The translations under genes were made by a program, and so were the position numbers. The notes under the pieces are model-generated. The model was not told the DNA's origin. It saw only the letters and a list, made by a program, of their open reading frames with translations, and searched no databases. Shown piece after piece: positions 16,851 through 28,200 of a stretch of 64,000 bases of DNA. The stretch covers positions 37,959,249 to 38,023,248 of the forward strand of contig OZ038423.1 of NCBI GenBank assembly GCA_964036155.1, read 5' to 3'. How positions within the stretch are numbered: the stretch's first letter is position 1; each line of letters begins with the position of its first letter. This DNA is from Diploscapter coronatus (lineage: Eukaryota > Nematoda > Chromadorea > Rhabditida > Rhabditidae).

Positions 16851-19128
16851 ATGCTAATTTCGATTACGGTAGCAGTCGACTCTATCCGAGCTTGGATGCC
16901 TTGCTCACTCCTGTCCGCTTCAATGATTCCCTTCGCGACGGGAGCCTTGGGAATTGGCGCGACTTCCTGGATCACTTCCAAGCATGTCTTTCAGGTAAAT
17001 AGTTCTTTCCCATTCTTTTCACTATTACTTTAGTTTGATAAATCGAAAGCTACAGAAAAGCTGCTTCATTTATATCTCCCTTGAAACATATCATTAAAAC
17101 TTTCAATTTTAAACCTGCGAAATTGTTTGATGAACTAGGGGAAGAATTTGAAGACATACATTGACAATTTTTGAAACAAAATTCTCTGGAAATCAACGAG
17201 AAGATTAAAGATTTCATTTTTATATATTTTTTTTAAAGTTAATTTTAAAATTTGCAGAAGCTGGACAACACGTTGTACCGCGCCTACATGCGTCTTTGTC
17301 TGTTCGTCTTCGAGAATCTCTCCTCGGCGCAGCTCAAATTGTATGGGGACGTCGAGGTTCTGAAGTCCAAGAAGGAGAACGTCCTCGTTCTGTCGAATCA
17401 TCAAACTAACGGTAGATTTTTAAATTCAAATTATTTTATAACATTCGACCAAATTTTCTTCGTTTATTTTTTAAAATATATGTTTAATGAATTTGTAGAC
17501 ATTTTATAATTCTTTAGATAGGTGATGCTTGAATTTTGAATTTTCAACATTTTTCTTCAGTCGACTGGGCCGTGATTGTGATGCTAGCGGCTCGTCAAAA
17601 CAACGAGCAGGGCTTCCGCGTCATGGTCAAACACGCGATCCACTACACTCCACTGTTCGGGTGGTACATTTTTCAGGTATTTTCTGAAATTTTTCAAGAA
17701 GGGTAGCCTTTTTGATGTACTGGTCAAACGAAGTGAAGTCTCGTGTGTTGAACAGTTAGGAAGAAAAGGCGATAGAGGCAGGGGAAATTGTGTATCGCTA
17801 TTTCCATTGTCCCCCGCTGACTCTCGTTTCTCGCAAGGTGCTTTTTAGCATAGGAACTGTCACTTCGTTTGACCGATATAATAAAATGTTCGAACTTTAT
17901 AGCATGGCTACATCTACGTGCGTCGGTTCGGCGATTTTGTGCAGACGCCCGTGCTTCGCCAGCTCAGATGGCTCAATTCACTAGACGACCCTTACTGGCT
18001 GCTCATTTTTCCGGAGGGTGCGATCAGGGTTGCAAATTTAGACCCGAAAAACCCGATCGGGTCTTTCTCTCCCTTCTTTTGCACTCTATGCTATTTCGTC
18101 GTTTTCCGTCTTTATCTTACATCATTGTTCGGGTCTCAATGCTCGATCAAGTCTCAAATTTGCAATCTTGGGTCCAATTAAAAAAAAATTCTATCAATTT
18201 TTGCCATCTTTTTTAGTTTCGATTTTTCTGTCATTTGAGTTTGTCATTTTCAGGCACGAGATACACAAAGAAAAAGGCCAAGTTGATCGAATCGAGCCAG
18301 GAGTTCTGTAGGAAAAATGTAATTTGATTATATTGTTTTTCAAAAAGTAAAACAAAGAATAACTTTTAGAATTTGCGCCCCCTGGAAAACGTGCTGAGTC
18401 CCCGAGTGGGCGGCATTCAACTGGCCGTCGAACATCTGAACTCGCTGGATGCAATTTACGACGTCACGATTGCGTACGGGCAGGAGAGGTGCAGATTTTT
18501 TTTTCATCTTAAAAAATTTTATTTTTTAATATGTAAGATTTCCCTGATTTTGTATATTTTGTGATTCTTTTCAATAATTTCAAATTTTTCAAAAAATTTC
18601 AGACTTCCCAACCGCCGCGGACTCGCCCCGGGTATGTTCGAGTTCGTTTGCGGTCCTTTCGAGGGCAGGGAAGTGCACGTTCATGTGAAGCGGTACGATA
18701 TTAAAGAGATTCCCAGAGACAAAGACGGACTTCGAAACTGGATTAGGCAGGTTTACGATGAAAAGGACAAGTGGGTCTATTTCCTTTAATTTTTTTTGTA
18801 AATCTAAAAAAACGAGTTGATTTTTAAAAACTTCATTCAGAATTCTTACGTTTGAATTTTTGAAAAAAAAAACCCCCCATTTTTCAGGCTGCTCGACAAT
18901 TTCTACACCACTGGAAGCTATACTGAAAACGTTGAAGAAGAAGGAAAAAGTTCGGAATATTCCGTGGAAAATTCTGTATCGATTTACCGCACCCTTCCTC
19001 CTACTTTGGCATTTTCCGCTGCGCTAATCGCCCCGATTTTTTCGCAGACCGCTAGAAAAGCCTATTTGATCACCATCGCCTCTTTTCCCTTGCTGATTTG
19101 CTGGCTCCATGTTAGGAAGTGCGTTTAA
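16851..19128 (+). CDS. AGPAT5-like 1-acyl-glycerophosphate acyltransferase
   Basis: Membrane acyltransferase of the PlsC/LPLAT family, about 375-400 residues. It has the catalytic HX4D box (NHQTNVDWAV, split by an intron at 17411 in the residue after N), the second-block GFRVMVKHAIHYTPLFGWYIF, and the FPEGTR box, which is created by splicing FPEG (about 18012) to TRYTKKKAKL (about 18255). Then come RVGGIQLAVEHL, YDVTIAY and LAPGMFEFVCGPFEGREVHV. The N-terminus is hydrophobic and the C-terminus has ALIAPIFSQTARK then LITIASFPLLICWL, so it is anchored at both ends. The layout matches the AGPAT5/LCLAT-like branch, which acts in the ER or mitochondria on lysophosphatidic acid or related lysolipids. 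Two introns carry palindromic elements. I end it at the TAA at 19126-19128; a splice to 19827 is possible, but that stretch reads better as the last exon of the opposite-strand gene. It is third in the proposed operon. Confidence 0.9.
17719..17876. repeat. Foldback repeat in acyltransferase intron
   Basis: ACTGGTCAAACGAAGTGAAG at the left pairs with GTCACTTCGTTTGACCGAT at the right. It lies in the intron between the GWYIFQ exon and the HGYIYVRRF exon. No second copy recognised in the window. Confidence 0.7.
18025..18172. repeat. Foldback repeat in acyltransferase intron
   Basis: CAGGGTTGCAAATTTAGACC at the left is an imperfect reverse complement of GTCTCAAATTTGCAATCTTG at the right. It starts within a few bases of the donor after FPEG and so fills most of that intron. 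Confidence 0.65.
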
Positions 19129-19610
19129 CTTCAAAAAGGTTATTTTAACTTTAGGTTTTAAATTCAGTTAACTCCAAGCTTAATTTCCTTAGAAAAGTAT
19201 TTGAAGTCTTAGTTCTTTTTAGTCCAAGTTCTTTCAGCTTACCGTAAATTCGATGAAAAAACTAGCGTTGTTAGTGCAAAGTTTCTAGAAAAGTCGAAGA
19301 TCGTAAATAGGCCTTTAGAAGTCCGTCACATTTAGCTTTAACCTTTAGAAAATTATAATAATAGTTAGGATAATAATCTCCGAAATGTGTTGCTCAAGTT
19401 CCGCTGTTTTTCATGACTCTGGCCATATCTATATGATCTTGTTATCCAAAATGTTGTTTTCGTTGCGAATTGAATAAATCATATATAGCAGGTTTATCAA
19501 AGATGTTAGCAATTGTAATAATTATGAACTTCCTAAAGTTAAAGTTAAATAAAAACGGGTAAACTAACTGTGCCTGGAAGCTCTCCTATATCATCTATGC
19601 AGTTTCTGAT

Positions 19611-19748
19611 AGGGTGTAAATGTTTAGACACGCATAACGAAACAATGTGTTTTCGAGAGAGCATGGGAGATCATGCCTTCTTTTCTTTTTCTCGATAAGA
19701 CACTATCTCGTTACGAGTGTACACGCGCGTATCTAAACATTTACAGTC
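19611..19748. repeat. Palindromic MITE-like repeat, family A copy 2
   Basis: GTAAATGTTTAGACACGCAT at the left and GCGCGTATCTAAACATTTAC at the right form an inverted repeat around GAGAGAGCATG. It is the same family as 4431-4550. It sits between the convergent acyltransferase and Schlafen-like genes. Confidence 0.8.
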
Positions 19749-19792
19749 CTGATTCTTAATGTTCTGGAATTCCCTGGGTTTTCTCGAAGTTT

Positions 19793-21425
19793 CTAAAGTC
19801 TGATTATTTTCTGCTCCTTTTTCAGGTTTCTGCACACGTCGTCGAACCAGGGCGGAAGACGGGGCGCCAAGGGATCTGGAAAATGCGGGATTATTCATTT
19901 TAAAATAACAAAGATTTCTGCAAGTTTTCAGAAAATATTTTATTTTTGAAATGAAAAAAAAACCCACTCAAACTGCGAGCTTCGCGCTCAGCGTCCCTCG
20001 CCAAGTCGTCGAACATCAACATGCGATTCGAGCCGTTTCTGAAAATGACTTTAAAAATTTAAAGTTGTTCAAATTTTTATTTTTCTACCTGCGGTAATAG
20101 GCCAGCCCCTCCTCGTTCTGGTACACCACGCCGGGGGCGCCTTTGAAAACCTAAGGGAGATTTTTTTTAAAATTAAATGAATGGCTTTTTCAAAATCTAT
20201 CACAAAAGAAAGTGGTTTACTCCCTACAGAAAAAAAATGAAATTCGAAATTTGGCTAAAATTTGTATTCTTTCAAAAATCACTTTGATGACGATGACGTG
20301 CAGGTCGGAGTGCTCGAGTTTGAGCGAGTTCTCGCAGCTGCAATAGGGCAGCCCGATAGTGTGGCACTTAGTCTGCGCGTTCGAGTTGAATTGCTGGAAT
20401 TATTTCTCCATTTCATCATTTTTATTTTGTCTCACATTGATGAACTCGTCATCGCTGAGGTGGTCTTCGTCTTGTTCGGTTTTCAAGTGGTCCAGAGCGC
20501 CGTCGTCAGTGTCTTTCACGGGCAGAAGAGCCACTGAAAATTTAATGGAGTTTATTGAAATTTGATTAAATTTTATTTATTTATTTTCTTTATTTTGTTT
20601 TAATTTTTATTTTAAAAAGTACCTTTGATCAATTCAGTCGGCACCTTGGGCGTGAAGCGCTTGAGGCACTCGTACAGCGAGAAATAGAAGTGATCGATCT
20701 GAAGGACAGACTCCTCAAAATTCGACCCGCAAATCACCCCCGTAGAAAAAATAGGTGTCATATTGAGAGAGAAAAGAGCATGTCTTCTTTATCTTTCGAA
20801 AAGATAACTTTTTTCTGCGAGGAGTAATTTGCGGGTCGAATTTTTAAAATTAAAATACTAGACTCTGCGTCATTCTCAGGCCGACCACGTGGCCCGAGTC
20901 AGAAACGCCGAGGTAAATCGAGCCGCCGTCGGAGTTGAGAAACGCGCAGATCGTCCTGAAATTAAACAAATGTTATTTTTTTTAAATTTATTTTGTTGAC
21001 TTGCTATTAGGCTGAGTCGTGCGCACCACGCGGCCGTTGTCGATGCCCTGCATGCGGCGAGGGAGCTGAACATTTTATTTACTTGTATTTTAAAAATAAA
21101 TACAAAACTTTGGATTTCAAGGAATCTTCTAAAAATTATTGAAGATCAAGTGGTTTCTCCTATTTTTCAAGAAGAGGATTTGACATGTGTGATTTAAAAT
21201 TTTTTTTTTTTATATTTCAAGTGAGGAAGATTAGGCAAAATAGGAAACATTTAGAATTTTCCAAAAATGAAAGTTGCTTTTGTCCTCAAAAACCTCGTTG
21301 ATGAAGTTCCTGGTGTGCATTTTGAACTCGTTATTGTAGTCCTCATCGATGCGCACTTCCTCGCCTACGACCAGCATCGTCGCCGGGAGGCTTCCCGAAT
21401 CACCCATCGAGCTTTTTCCATCCAT
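19793..21425 (-). CDS. Schlafen-like protein (AlbA_2/Schlafen core domain)
   Basis: About 264 residues in about 9 exons, minus strand. The core domain is clear: DEDYNNEFKMHTRNFINE, then KTICAFLNSDGGSIYLGVSD and SGHVVGLRM, followed by IDHFYFSLYECLKRF and LPVKDTDDGAL. A cysteine pair region (LPYCSCENS) and VFKGAPGVVYQNEEGLAYYRR come next, and the tail ends NPLAPRLPPWFDDVCRNLKK through a last exon at 19793-19875. In Schlafen nucleases two glutamates five residues apart and a later aspartate form the active site; here E-D-Y-N-N-E and the GVSD aspartate fit that spacing pattern. In C. elegans, Schlafen-like proteins (TOFU-1, TOFU-2, SLFL-3/4) form PUCH, which trims piRNA precursors; an equivalent role here is only possible. 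The start at 21425 (MDGKSSMGDSG) is chosen over an upstream in-frame ATG (21494) because a TTTCTTGCAG lies between them. Confidence 0.82.
20716..20846. repeat. Foldback repeat in Schlafen-like gene intron
   Basis: AAATTCGACCCGCAAATCAC at the left pairs with AATTTGCGGGTCGAATTTTT at the right. An inner inverted arm with GTCTTCTTTATC-type sequence follows. It fills most of one intron. Confidence 0.75.
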
Positions 21426-21665
21426 GGAGCACTTTCCCAACTTCCCCGACCCAAAAGAAACAGAAATTTTGTGCGCGCTGCAAGAAAAATGCACTTCAAT
21501 AGAAAATTAACGAAGAAAATGTAGAATGCAGCATAAAATATGTTGGAGAAAATAAACTGAATTAGTGGAAAAATGAAAATAAGAGTAAAAGAATGAAGAA
21601 AAAAACGGAGCGAAAAATGGAAATGAAGGAGAGAAAGAAGGAATAAAGCAAAGCGGTCGAACTTC

Positions 21666-21723
21666 AGGGCTTGGACTCAAATTCAATTTACAAGCATTGT
21701 AAGTTGAACTTGGGTCTAAGCCC
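21666..21723. repeat. Short palindromic repeat, family G copy 1
   Basis: GGGCTTGGACTCAAATTCAA at the left mirrors TTGAACTTGGGTCTAAGCCC at the right, with TTTACAAGCATTGTAA between. Copy 2 is at 59236-59298. Confidence 0.7.
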
Positions 21724-22430
21724 AGGAAAGAAGGAAACTGCCTCTCGCTGAAAATAAAGGGCAATGCGTCTAATTAACTTCAGACTTTAATTACCTTATT
21801 GCCTAATTAAATACTTAATTGCCGTAATTATGCCAATTTTATTACTCTATTTATTCTTCTTTCTTATATCGCGGTTTTCAAAGACACTCACTCTTAATGA
21901 ACTTCAACATTCGGAAAAATTGAAAAGAATTGATTTTATATTCGCTTCTTTTGTACGCTCTTGAATCCAGCTGATATTTTTCACTTTTGTTCTCTTACCT
22001 CTTTTCGTTTACCTGATTCTCTAACTCTCTTTTAAACTGGCCCTATTTCGCCGGCCGTCGTTATTTACACATTTTCTCCATGGTTATTTCATCATTTTTC
22101 GTTTCAGACCCCTAGTTTCTCTACCCCACTTTGAACTCATTTTGCATCATGATTTCGAATTTATTTATTAAAAAAATTCTTATCGCTATATCAGCGATTC
22201 CTTGTAAGAGTAGTACACTAGCAAAATAGGGATAAGGATAGGAGCTCGATAGATTAAGCTAACCTTTTTCTATAAATAACTCGGCGCATGCTGCTCATCA
22301 TTTTGAGGCCAAGCATAGCCTAACTTTCCCTACTCTTATTCCTTGTATACAGTCATATAGATTTGACGAGTGTACGACTTTTACAAGAAGCCTATATCAG
22401 TAACTTCATATGGTACGTTCTTCGTAAGAA

Positions 22431-22812
22431 CCGAGTATGGGGTGGCACCCAAGAAGTCTATCCTCAAATTTTGAGCTGATTTTTTGTTCTTGGGGGTTTT
22501 CGACTACGCTGATGACGAATATGGCGGTTAAAACCCGATCCGACCACTTGTTCCGCCTGTTCCGGAAGGTCCGCATCCAGTCGTTTCGAAAAATCCTATT
22601 TTCGTTATTCGGCATGGGAAAAGTTCAAATCTGGCATCAAAATACTCGCAGAGACCAACTGAGCACGATTCTGAAACGTTCTTGAACAAGCGGAACAAGT
22701 GATCGGATCAGATTTTAACCGTCAAATTCGTCATCAGCGTAGTCGAAAACCCCCAGGGACAAAAAATCAACTCGAAATTTGAGGGTCAACTTCTTGGGTA
22801 CCACCCCCCACT
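22431..22812. mobile_element. Non-coding foldback element (about 380 bp)
   Basis: The left half, with GGGGTGGCACCCAAGAAGTC, then TTGGGGGTTTTCGACTACGC and CGATCCGACCACTTGTTCCG, is mirrored by the right half, with CGGAACAAGTGATCGGATC, GCGTAGTCGAAAACCCCCAG and CTTCTTGGGTACCACCCCCC. Arms run nearly to the centre. No transposase is visible, so it is a non-autonomous palindromic element or a foldback. Confidence 0.75.
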
Positions 22813-23254
22813 ATAGAAAACTCGACTTTTATAAATAACGTGTCATATGTTTATGAGTGCAAAGGTCTCTTATCAGTAATCTACGTAGTTACTCTACGAT
22901 TTATCAATTATATGATATCACGGCCTTGAGAAAATCAATAAGACCTTTCATTTTACTATTTTCATCCAATAAATTCTCTTAATTAAAAATACTTGTTAAT
23001 ATTATTTCAAAGTTATAAAAATTAATTTGAAATAGTATTTTCTGAGGTATGTAAAACTCTTATTCGCATTGAAATTTTTTGAAACTGTCTAGAGTACGTT
23101 GGAAAATATTTGGTGATAAGCGCGACGGTTTTCAGCACTGATCAATATCAATAGACCCCTCAACACTTGGCTGGAATAACCCCTATTCCGCCCATCGATT
23201 TTCTCCATCGCATTCTCTGAAAGGAGGAAAACTTTCCCACTCGATTATACAGAA

Positions 23255-25282
23255 ATGTACCGGAAAATGGTGGTCGAAGAAATGGAAATAGGTGAAATTT
23301 TGATTTAAGCGACTATTTGGAAACCTTAAGCCCTCAAGCCATGCGAAATAGGGTGAGGGGTGGTAGGGAAAAGATTTTTTCTCACACTAGTTCGCATGGC
23401 TTGAGGTTTTCCAAGTTGCTGGTTTAGACATTGTTTAACTGTTACTCTCAGATGAGGACTATAATATACCGCCGAAGAGATTAGCCATAGGGCCCTCGAC
23501 TTCTTCATACCTACCAAAGTCTCAAACTGGGTGGAACGATTTGCCAAAAGAAATCATGGCCCATATCATACATATGTTGGATTTTGCTGTATTTTTTATT
23601 TTATAAGAAAACAGATGATTTTTAATTTTCAGGACAAGCAAAATATGATGTTAGTAAACGAACTTTGCTATTCTTTAGCGCAAACTGCTCGAAACTATCT
23701 CGAAGAAATTTCTATCAAAGAGAGCGAAAACTCACCTGTAACTTAATTTATTTATTATATTTAATGACATTTCCCTAGAAAACGACCATTTTTATTCGCT
23801 ACCAAACGAAGTTAAACGGACGGCCGAGAATTGCGAACAAAATGGTGGAGTATCGTAGCGCAGTGGCGTAAGAGCGGGGTATTTTTAGTAAAAAATGTTT
23901 GGAAAATTTTAGACGTCACGAAGACTGTCCTGATTGCACGTTACACGCTTTCACCGCTTTTCTTAAACTCATCAAGAAAAGCTATGTCCGGAAAAATATA
24001 TCGATCGAAATTGTAAGTTATGGAAAGTGGCAAACTTTCTCAACTTGAAATTCTCAGCCCTGTTTCGAAGGTCTTATAAGCATTTGGCACAAGGAGATGA
24101 CTCGTGAAAGGGGCAATGTTGTCGATATTCACACAAAATCGGTAATTTTGAGGTGAACAAAACATACTTTTCGGACTTAAAATCAACTTTTAGAACGAAT
24201 GACCATCGTCTAGTCGTGCTATTCTTAAATGCGATTCAATCTCCCAGAATCGACTTGAGTTTCTTAACGAATGACTACCAATTTATGGATCGATGTATGA
24301 TGGATACTGAGAAAGTAAAACTTTATCAAATTAAGCGTTAATTAAAAAAACTGTTAGGCGAAAATGGCCCGTAGCGTTGTGATGTGGAGCTTACAATGTA
24401 ACGTCACTGACGAGCAGTTATTAAGATTGAACGCTAAGATCATTCAACTCAAAAGCGACTGTATTTCTAACGCAGCTATCATCAAGCTTATCAAGGTTAA
24501 TATCAGTCTTTATTGACGATTACGTTAGTTCAAATATTTGATTAACGTAATCAACTTTAGCAATGGAAAAAGGAGCGAAGAATCATTGAGAGACTTCACA
24601 TTTCGTCGCCTCGAATTAACATCGCCGAAATCATGGAGCACATCGAAGGCAAGTGCTGGAAGGAATTAACGGGGTAATTAGGCACAATTATGCTAATTAA
24701 TCGAGATAGTTAGGGCAATTAACTCGATAATTAAGGATTTGCATGACGATTTGGACGGAAGTCGACGAGAGTGGATATACTCATGCAATTAAAGGAGGAT
24801 TCTGCCAACTGGCCGCTATTGCAGTTCAGCAAATTGATGGTAATCAAATTTTATATTCTAATTAATAGTTTCCCTCATACTTATAAAACTATAAGCGTGC
24901 ATGCCTCGCGATTTTTTCCTATAAAATGACGAAATTGAAATGAATACTGCATAAATATGAAAAATTCGAACGCACTTTCTTCAGCAAAGGGGCTATTGTT
25001 ACATACGAAATGAATATGAAAACGAGAGAAAACAAGATTTTCGAAAATCGCTGAAGATATTTTAAAAGTTAGACCTTCCATCTCATTTTTTCACATTTAT
25101 TATACGATGGTATTCAAACCGTAAGATATGTACTTTTAAATTCAGACAAGTTAACCCATTTATATTTAGGCGTTCCAACTTTCCTGTTAAGAGTTGTAAA
25201 AATGACTGAGGAACACAGAACCGCTATTGTCGAACAGTGCGGTCAGCAATGTGATAAATCATACAAGAAAATGAATGCTTAA
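23255..25282 (+). CDS. F-box protein with nematode FBA_2/DUF38-like C-terminal region
   Basis: Eleven short exons join in phase to 383 codons: 23255-23291, 23452-23588, 23633-23737, 23779-23867, 23913-24012, 24058-24152, 24194-24314, 24358-24495, 24561-24673, 24736-24839 and 25170-25282. Every junction is GT-AG and the total is 1152 nt. An F-box is readable at about residues 42-75 (WNDLPKEIMAHIIHMLDFAD then MMLVNELCYSLA), the substrate-adaptor motif that binds Skp1 in SCF ubiquitin ligases. A later part, SLQCNVTDEQLLRLNAKIIQ followed by IIKLIKQWKKERRIIERLHI, resembles the repeat-like FBA_2 region of worm fbxb proteins (a leucine-based pattern ending in flk-W). The start is supported by a possible trans-splice acceptor, GATTATACAG, just before it. 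Intron 1 carries a MITE (23310-23419). An alternative is two or three smaller genes, since some exons also start with ATG and in-frame stops exist if introns are retained. Confidence 0.75.
23310..23419. mobile_element. MITE family C copy 1
   Basis: Termini CGACTATTTGGAAACCTTAA and GGTTTTCCAAGTTGC surround inverted CAAGCCATGCGAAATAG and GTTCGCATGGCTTGAGG arms. Flanks TGATTTAAG and TGGTTTAGA could be a decayed 9 bp target duplication. In F-box gene intron 1. Confidence 0.75.
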
Positions 25283-28200
25283 ACATATCCCTAAATTAGG
25301 CAATTAATTTAAAATAATATGAAGATAGCATCAAATAAAATTTTCAAAAGTTTAAAAGGGCCCTTTTGTATTCCACATGCGCTTTTTGAGGAGAGAGTGG
25401 AGAAAAGAAAAAAAGTGGGTGGGGAATACAGGAGGCCGTTTTAAAGTGGTTCCTTTAATTAGTTTTATCGTACTACTTTTATTAATTGCCAAATTTCACA
25501 TTAATCTCAGAATTTTATTCCCTAACTTTGTAAAGCGATAGTATAAACCTAAATATATGTTGTGTAGTCGGGTTTCGGTATATATTCATGAACTTATGCT
25601 ATTTGGAAAGAAGCATGTATATATTTCTGAATACAACTTTGTTAGACCACGCATATTCGAGTATTCTTAATAAATTGGATTATTTAATTACGTTAATTAC
25701 TCGGCGTAAAAGCTTCCTTGTCGTAATGTGACAAAGTATTTTTCTTTCAATGCATGTTCTCGTGAAAATTTCAAAAATCTTCCAGATTTTTCATGCTTTT
25801 AATCTTAGAATGTTCATTTTTGAAGAAAAAAAGAATTATTTTGTCAGTTCGATGCCGAATTTGTGCATATTTTGAGCGATGTTTCCGAGTTACTTTGGCT
25901 CCACCCACTTTTTCCATTTTTTTAAGCTCCTCCGGCCGTTTTTATTCGCTTCAATGGCACAATGGAAAAAAAGAAAAAGAATAACCCTAGACTATGAAAA
26001 AGATGGTGAAAGATCGAGTGGAAATGAGGGAGAGACTTCGGAGAGAAACAATTTAGAGACTATGAAATCCAGAGAGAAAAAGAAGCAGGAAAGTAAGAGA
26101 GTAAAGGAAGACATGTTGAAATTTTAGAGTGTCAGAGAAAAAGAGTAATAGCAATGACTGCCAGCTCTCGGTGGGAATCGATACAAACACAGCATAGATG
26201 GAATAGCTTGAAATGGAGAAATAGTGCCTAAAAGGGTAGAGATTAGAGAAAATGGAGATAGAGAAATAGTGCGGCAAAGGTGAGAGAGGCAGAGAGTGAG
26301 AAATTGGAAAAATAGACACTCACCGATTGGAAGCGGCCACAGGCGACTGACGGCTTTTTATCTATCACTCCCTTTCTCTCTCGTCCTCGAATTCTCTTAC
26401 ATTTCTATTATCTCTCTCGTTTTATTCTCCGTTTCTTTTTCTCTCTAATTTTCAAATAGTATTTTAACCGGAAAGGAAAACGCCTTTCCAGGCAAAAATG
26501 AGGTGCGATTGCGCGGAATTTCGAGCGAATTTTCTTAAATTTTGCAAAATTCCCCCATTTTTGCATCTTTGCAGACTATCTTTCACGACCCATTAGCATA
26601 TTTCAATTTTCTCAGTTAAGTAGACTTGGCGTGAATAATTATTCCATTCTAATAAAAACGACGACGAATTTAAATTATAGTTTTTGCCATTAATGATATG
26701 TTTAGGCGGTCTAAATCAGTGCTTACCTAAATCCCCCTCGAGTATATGCTTATTATCTCCAAATGAAGCATTAGTTTTCTCAGATTTGACGGAAAATTAC
26801 GTCTTTTTTAAGTAAGCTCCAAATATTTCCTCTTAGCTTAAACGAGCGTTTCTTGGGCCTGAGAATTTCACACGTCTTAGTTTTATACGCATAATTCGCC
26901 ACACATAACTCGGTTATTTATGACTCACTTAATTAATCATCGCAAAAACTTTCCTGGATTTTATACGGAAAGTGATAATTCTATGTTATATCATAATAAG
27001 CCGTTACCATTACATTGTTGAAACATGTTATTCTAATGATTTTCTCACATATGTTAAATTTATAATATGAATTCTATGCTTATTACTGTATTTTAGTCCC
27101 TATTTTATGGTGCTCTATTCCGAAGGCCAAAGTACAGAATTGCTGACTAAAGTTGAGACGCACACGCTCATTTTCTCTATCTTCTCCATTTTTCCTTCCT
27201 TTCGACATCGGCTGCTGTCAAATTCATATTCATGAAGATGGTGAGGACGTTGCGTGCGTGTTAATATCTGGTCCGAAATAATGCATCTTTTTCGGATGAA
27301 GAAAGAAACAAAAGTAGATATCCATAAATGTCTATTCTTAATTTGATATTTTTTGGAGTCAACTAGAAAAAATGCCAATTATTTTTTGTATATGAATACC
27401 CGTAAAACTATTCTTAAATTGATATTGTTTGGAAGCCATTTGAAAATATATTTTATTGGTTTATCAATTATTTTTATATGCATATATCCATAAAATTCTT
27501 TTCTTAAACTTTTTCGGTATCAATTATAAAAATTAAGATAATTTTTCTAACTAATTTTAAGAAAGGCGTTATATTGATGTATTTTTTGTTTTCGAAGATT
27601 TTTCACCTCCCGGGCTATTTTCCAGGTCGATTTCGCTATTTCTCCCGCTATGCCTTTTGGAACCGGCCGTATTTTTTATTCCGGCGCCTTTTAGCTTGAA
27701 TCCATGCTTTCGTCTGGCCAGGGCCTTATCTGATTTCGTGTAGATTTCTCCGGCTGCCTTTTTATTCGCTTTTCTTGAATTTCAATATTTTTATTTATTC
27801 AAGTATATATATGTGGGGTTTGGTTAACTTCCGTTCAAATTTCATTAATTTACACCTAAAATATATGCATTTATTTCATATAAATTCACGCTATTTCTCA
27901 TTCTTAAGCAATTCTACTCCTATTTTATTTTATTTCGCATTTTTCTAAGACTACCTCCAAGACTGATCTCCATCATTTGAAACATGCACAGAGAGAAACG
28001 CTCTAAGAGTTCTCAATCTCTTTGCTACCAGCTGACCGAAAATAATACATGAATAAAGAAGCAGAAAGTCCGGAAATAGCACTGAATTTTGGAGAAATCC
28101 ACAAAAACGCCGTGTTTTGAAAAGTTCCCCTTTTATTTTGTTGTCATTTCCGGGATTTGGCTCTTTCAATTTCTAGAAGTTCCTCAATTTTTGCTAAGTT

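Larger units (their letters stand above)
21426..23254. other. Divergent intergenic region between Schlafen-like and F-box genes
   Basis: About 1.8 kb between two divergent start codons. It holds a purine-rich stretch (21560-21660), a short repeat (21666-21723) and a 380 bp foldback element (22431-22812). I see no credible gene. Confidence 0.45.

Noticed and set aside
19827..19949. Extra last exon for the AGPAT5-like gene on the plus strand
   Set aside because: The GC-rich stretch reads as a better protein end (LAPRLPPWFDDVCRNLKK) on the minus strand with proper splice signals, so I gave it to the Schlafen-like gene.
23843..24341. Separate small gene starting MVEYRSAVA
   Set aside because: Its frame and splice phase continue directly from the upstream F-box exons through a TTTCCCTAG acceptor at 23778, so one gene is simpler.
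24364..25282. Separate small gene starting MARSVVMWS
   Set aside because: A donor at 24315 (GAGAAA|GTAAAA) and acceptor at 24357 join it in phase to the upstream exons, and its content matches the C-terminal region expected of an F-box protein.
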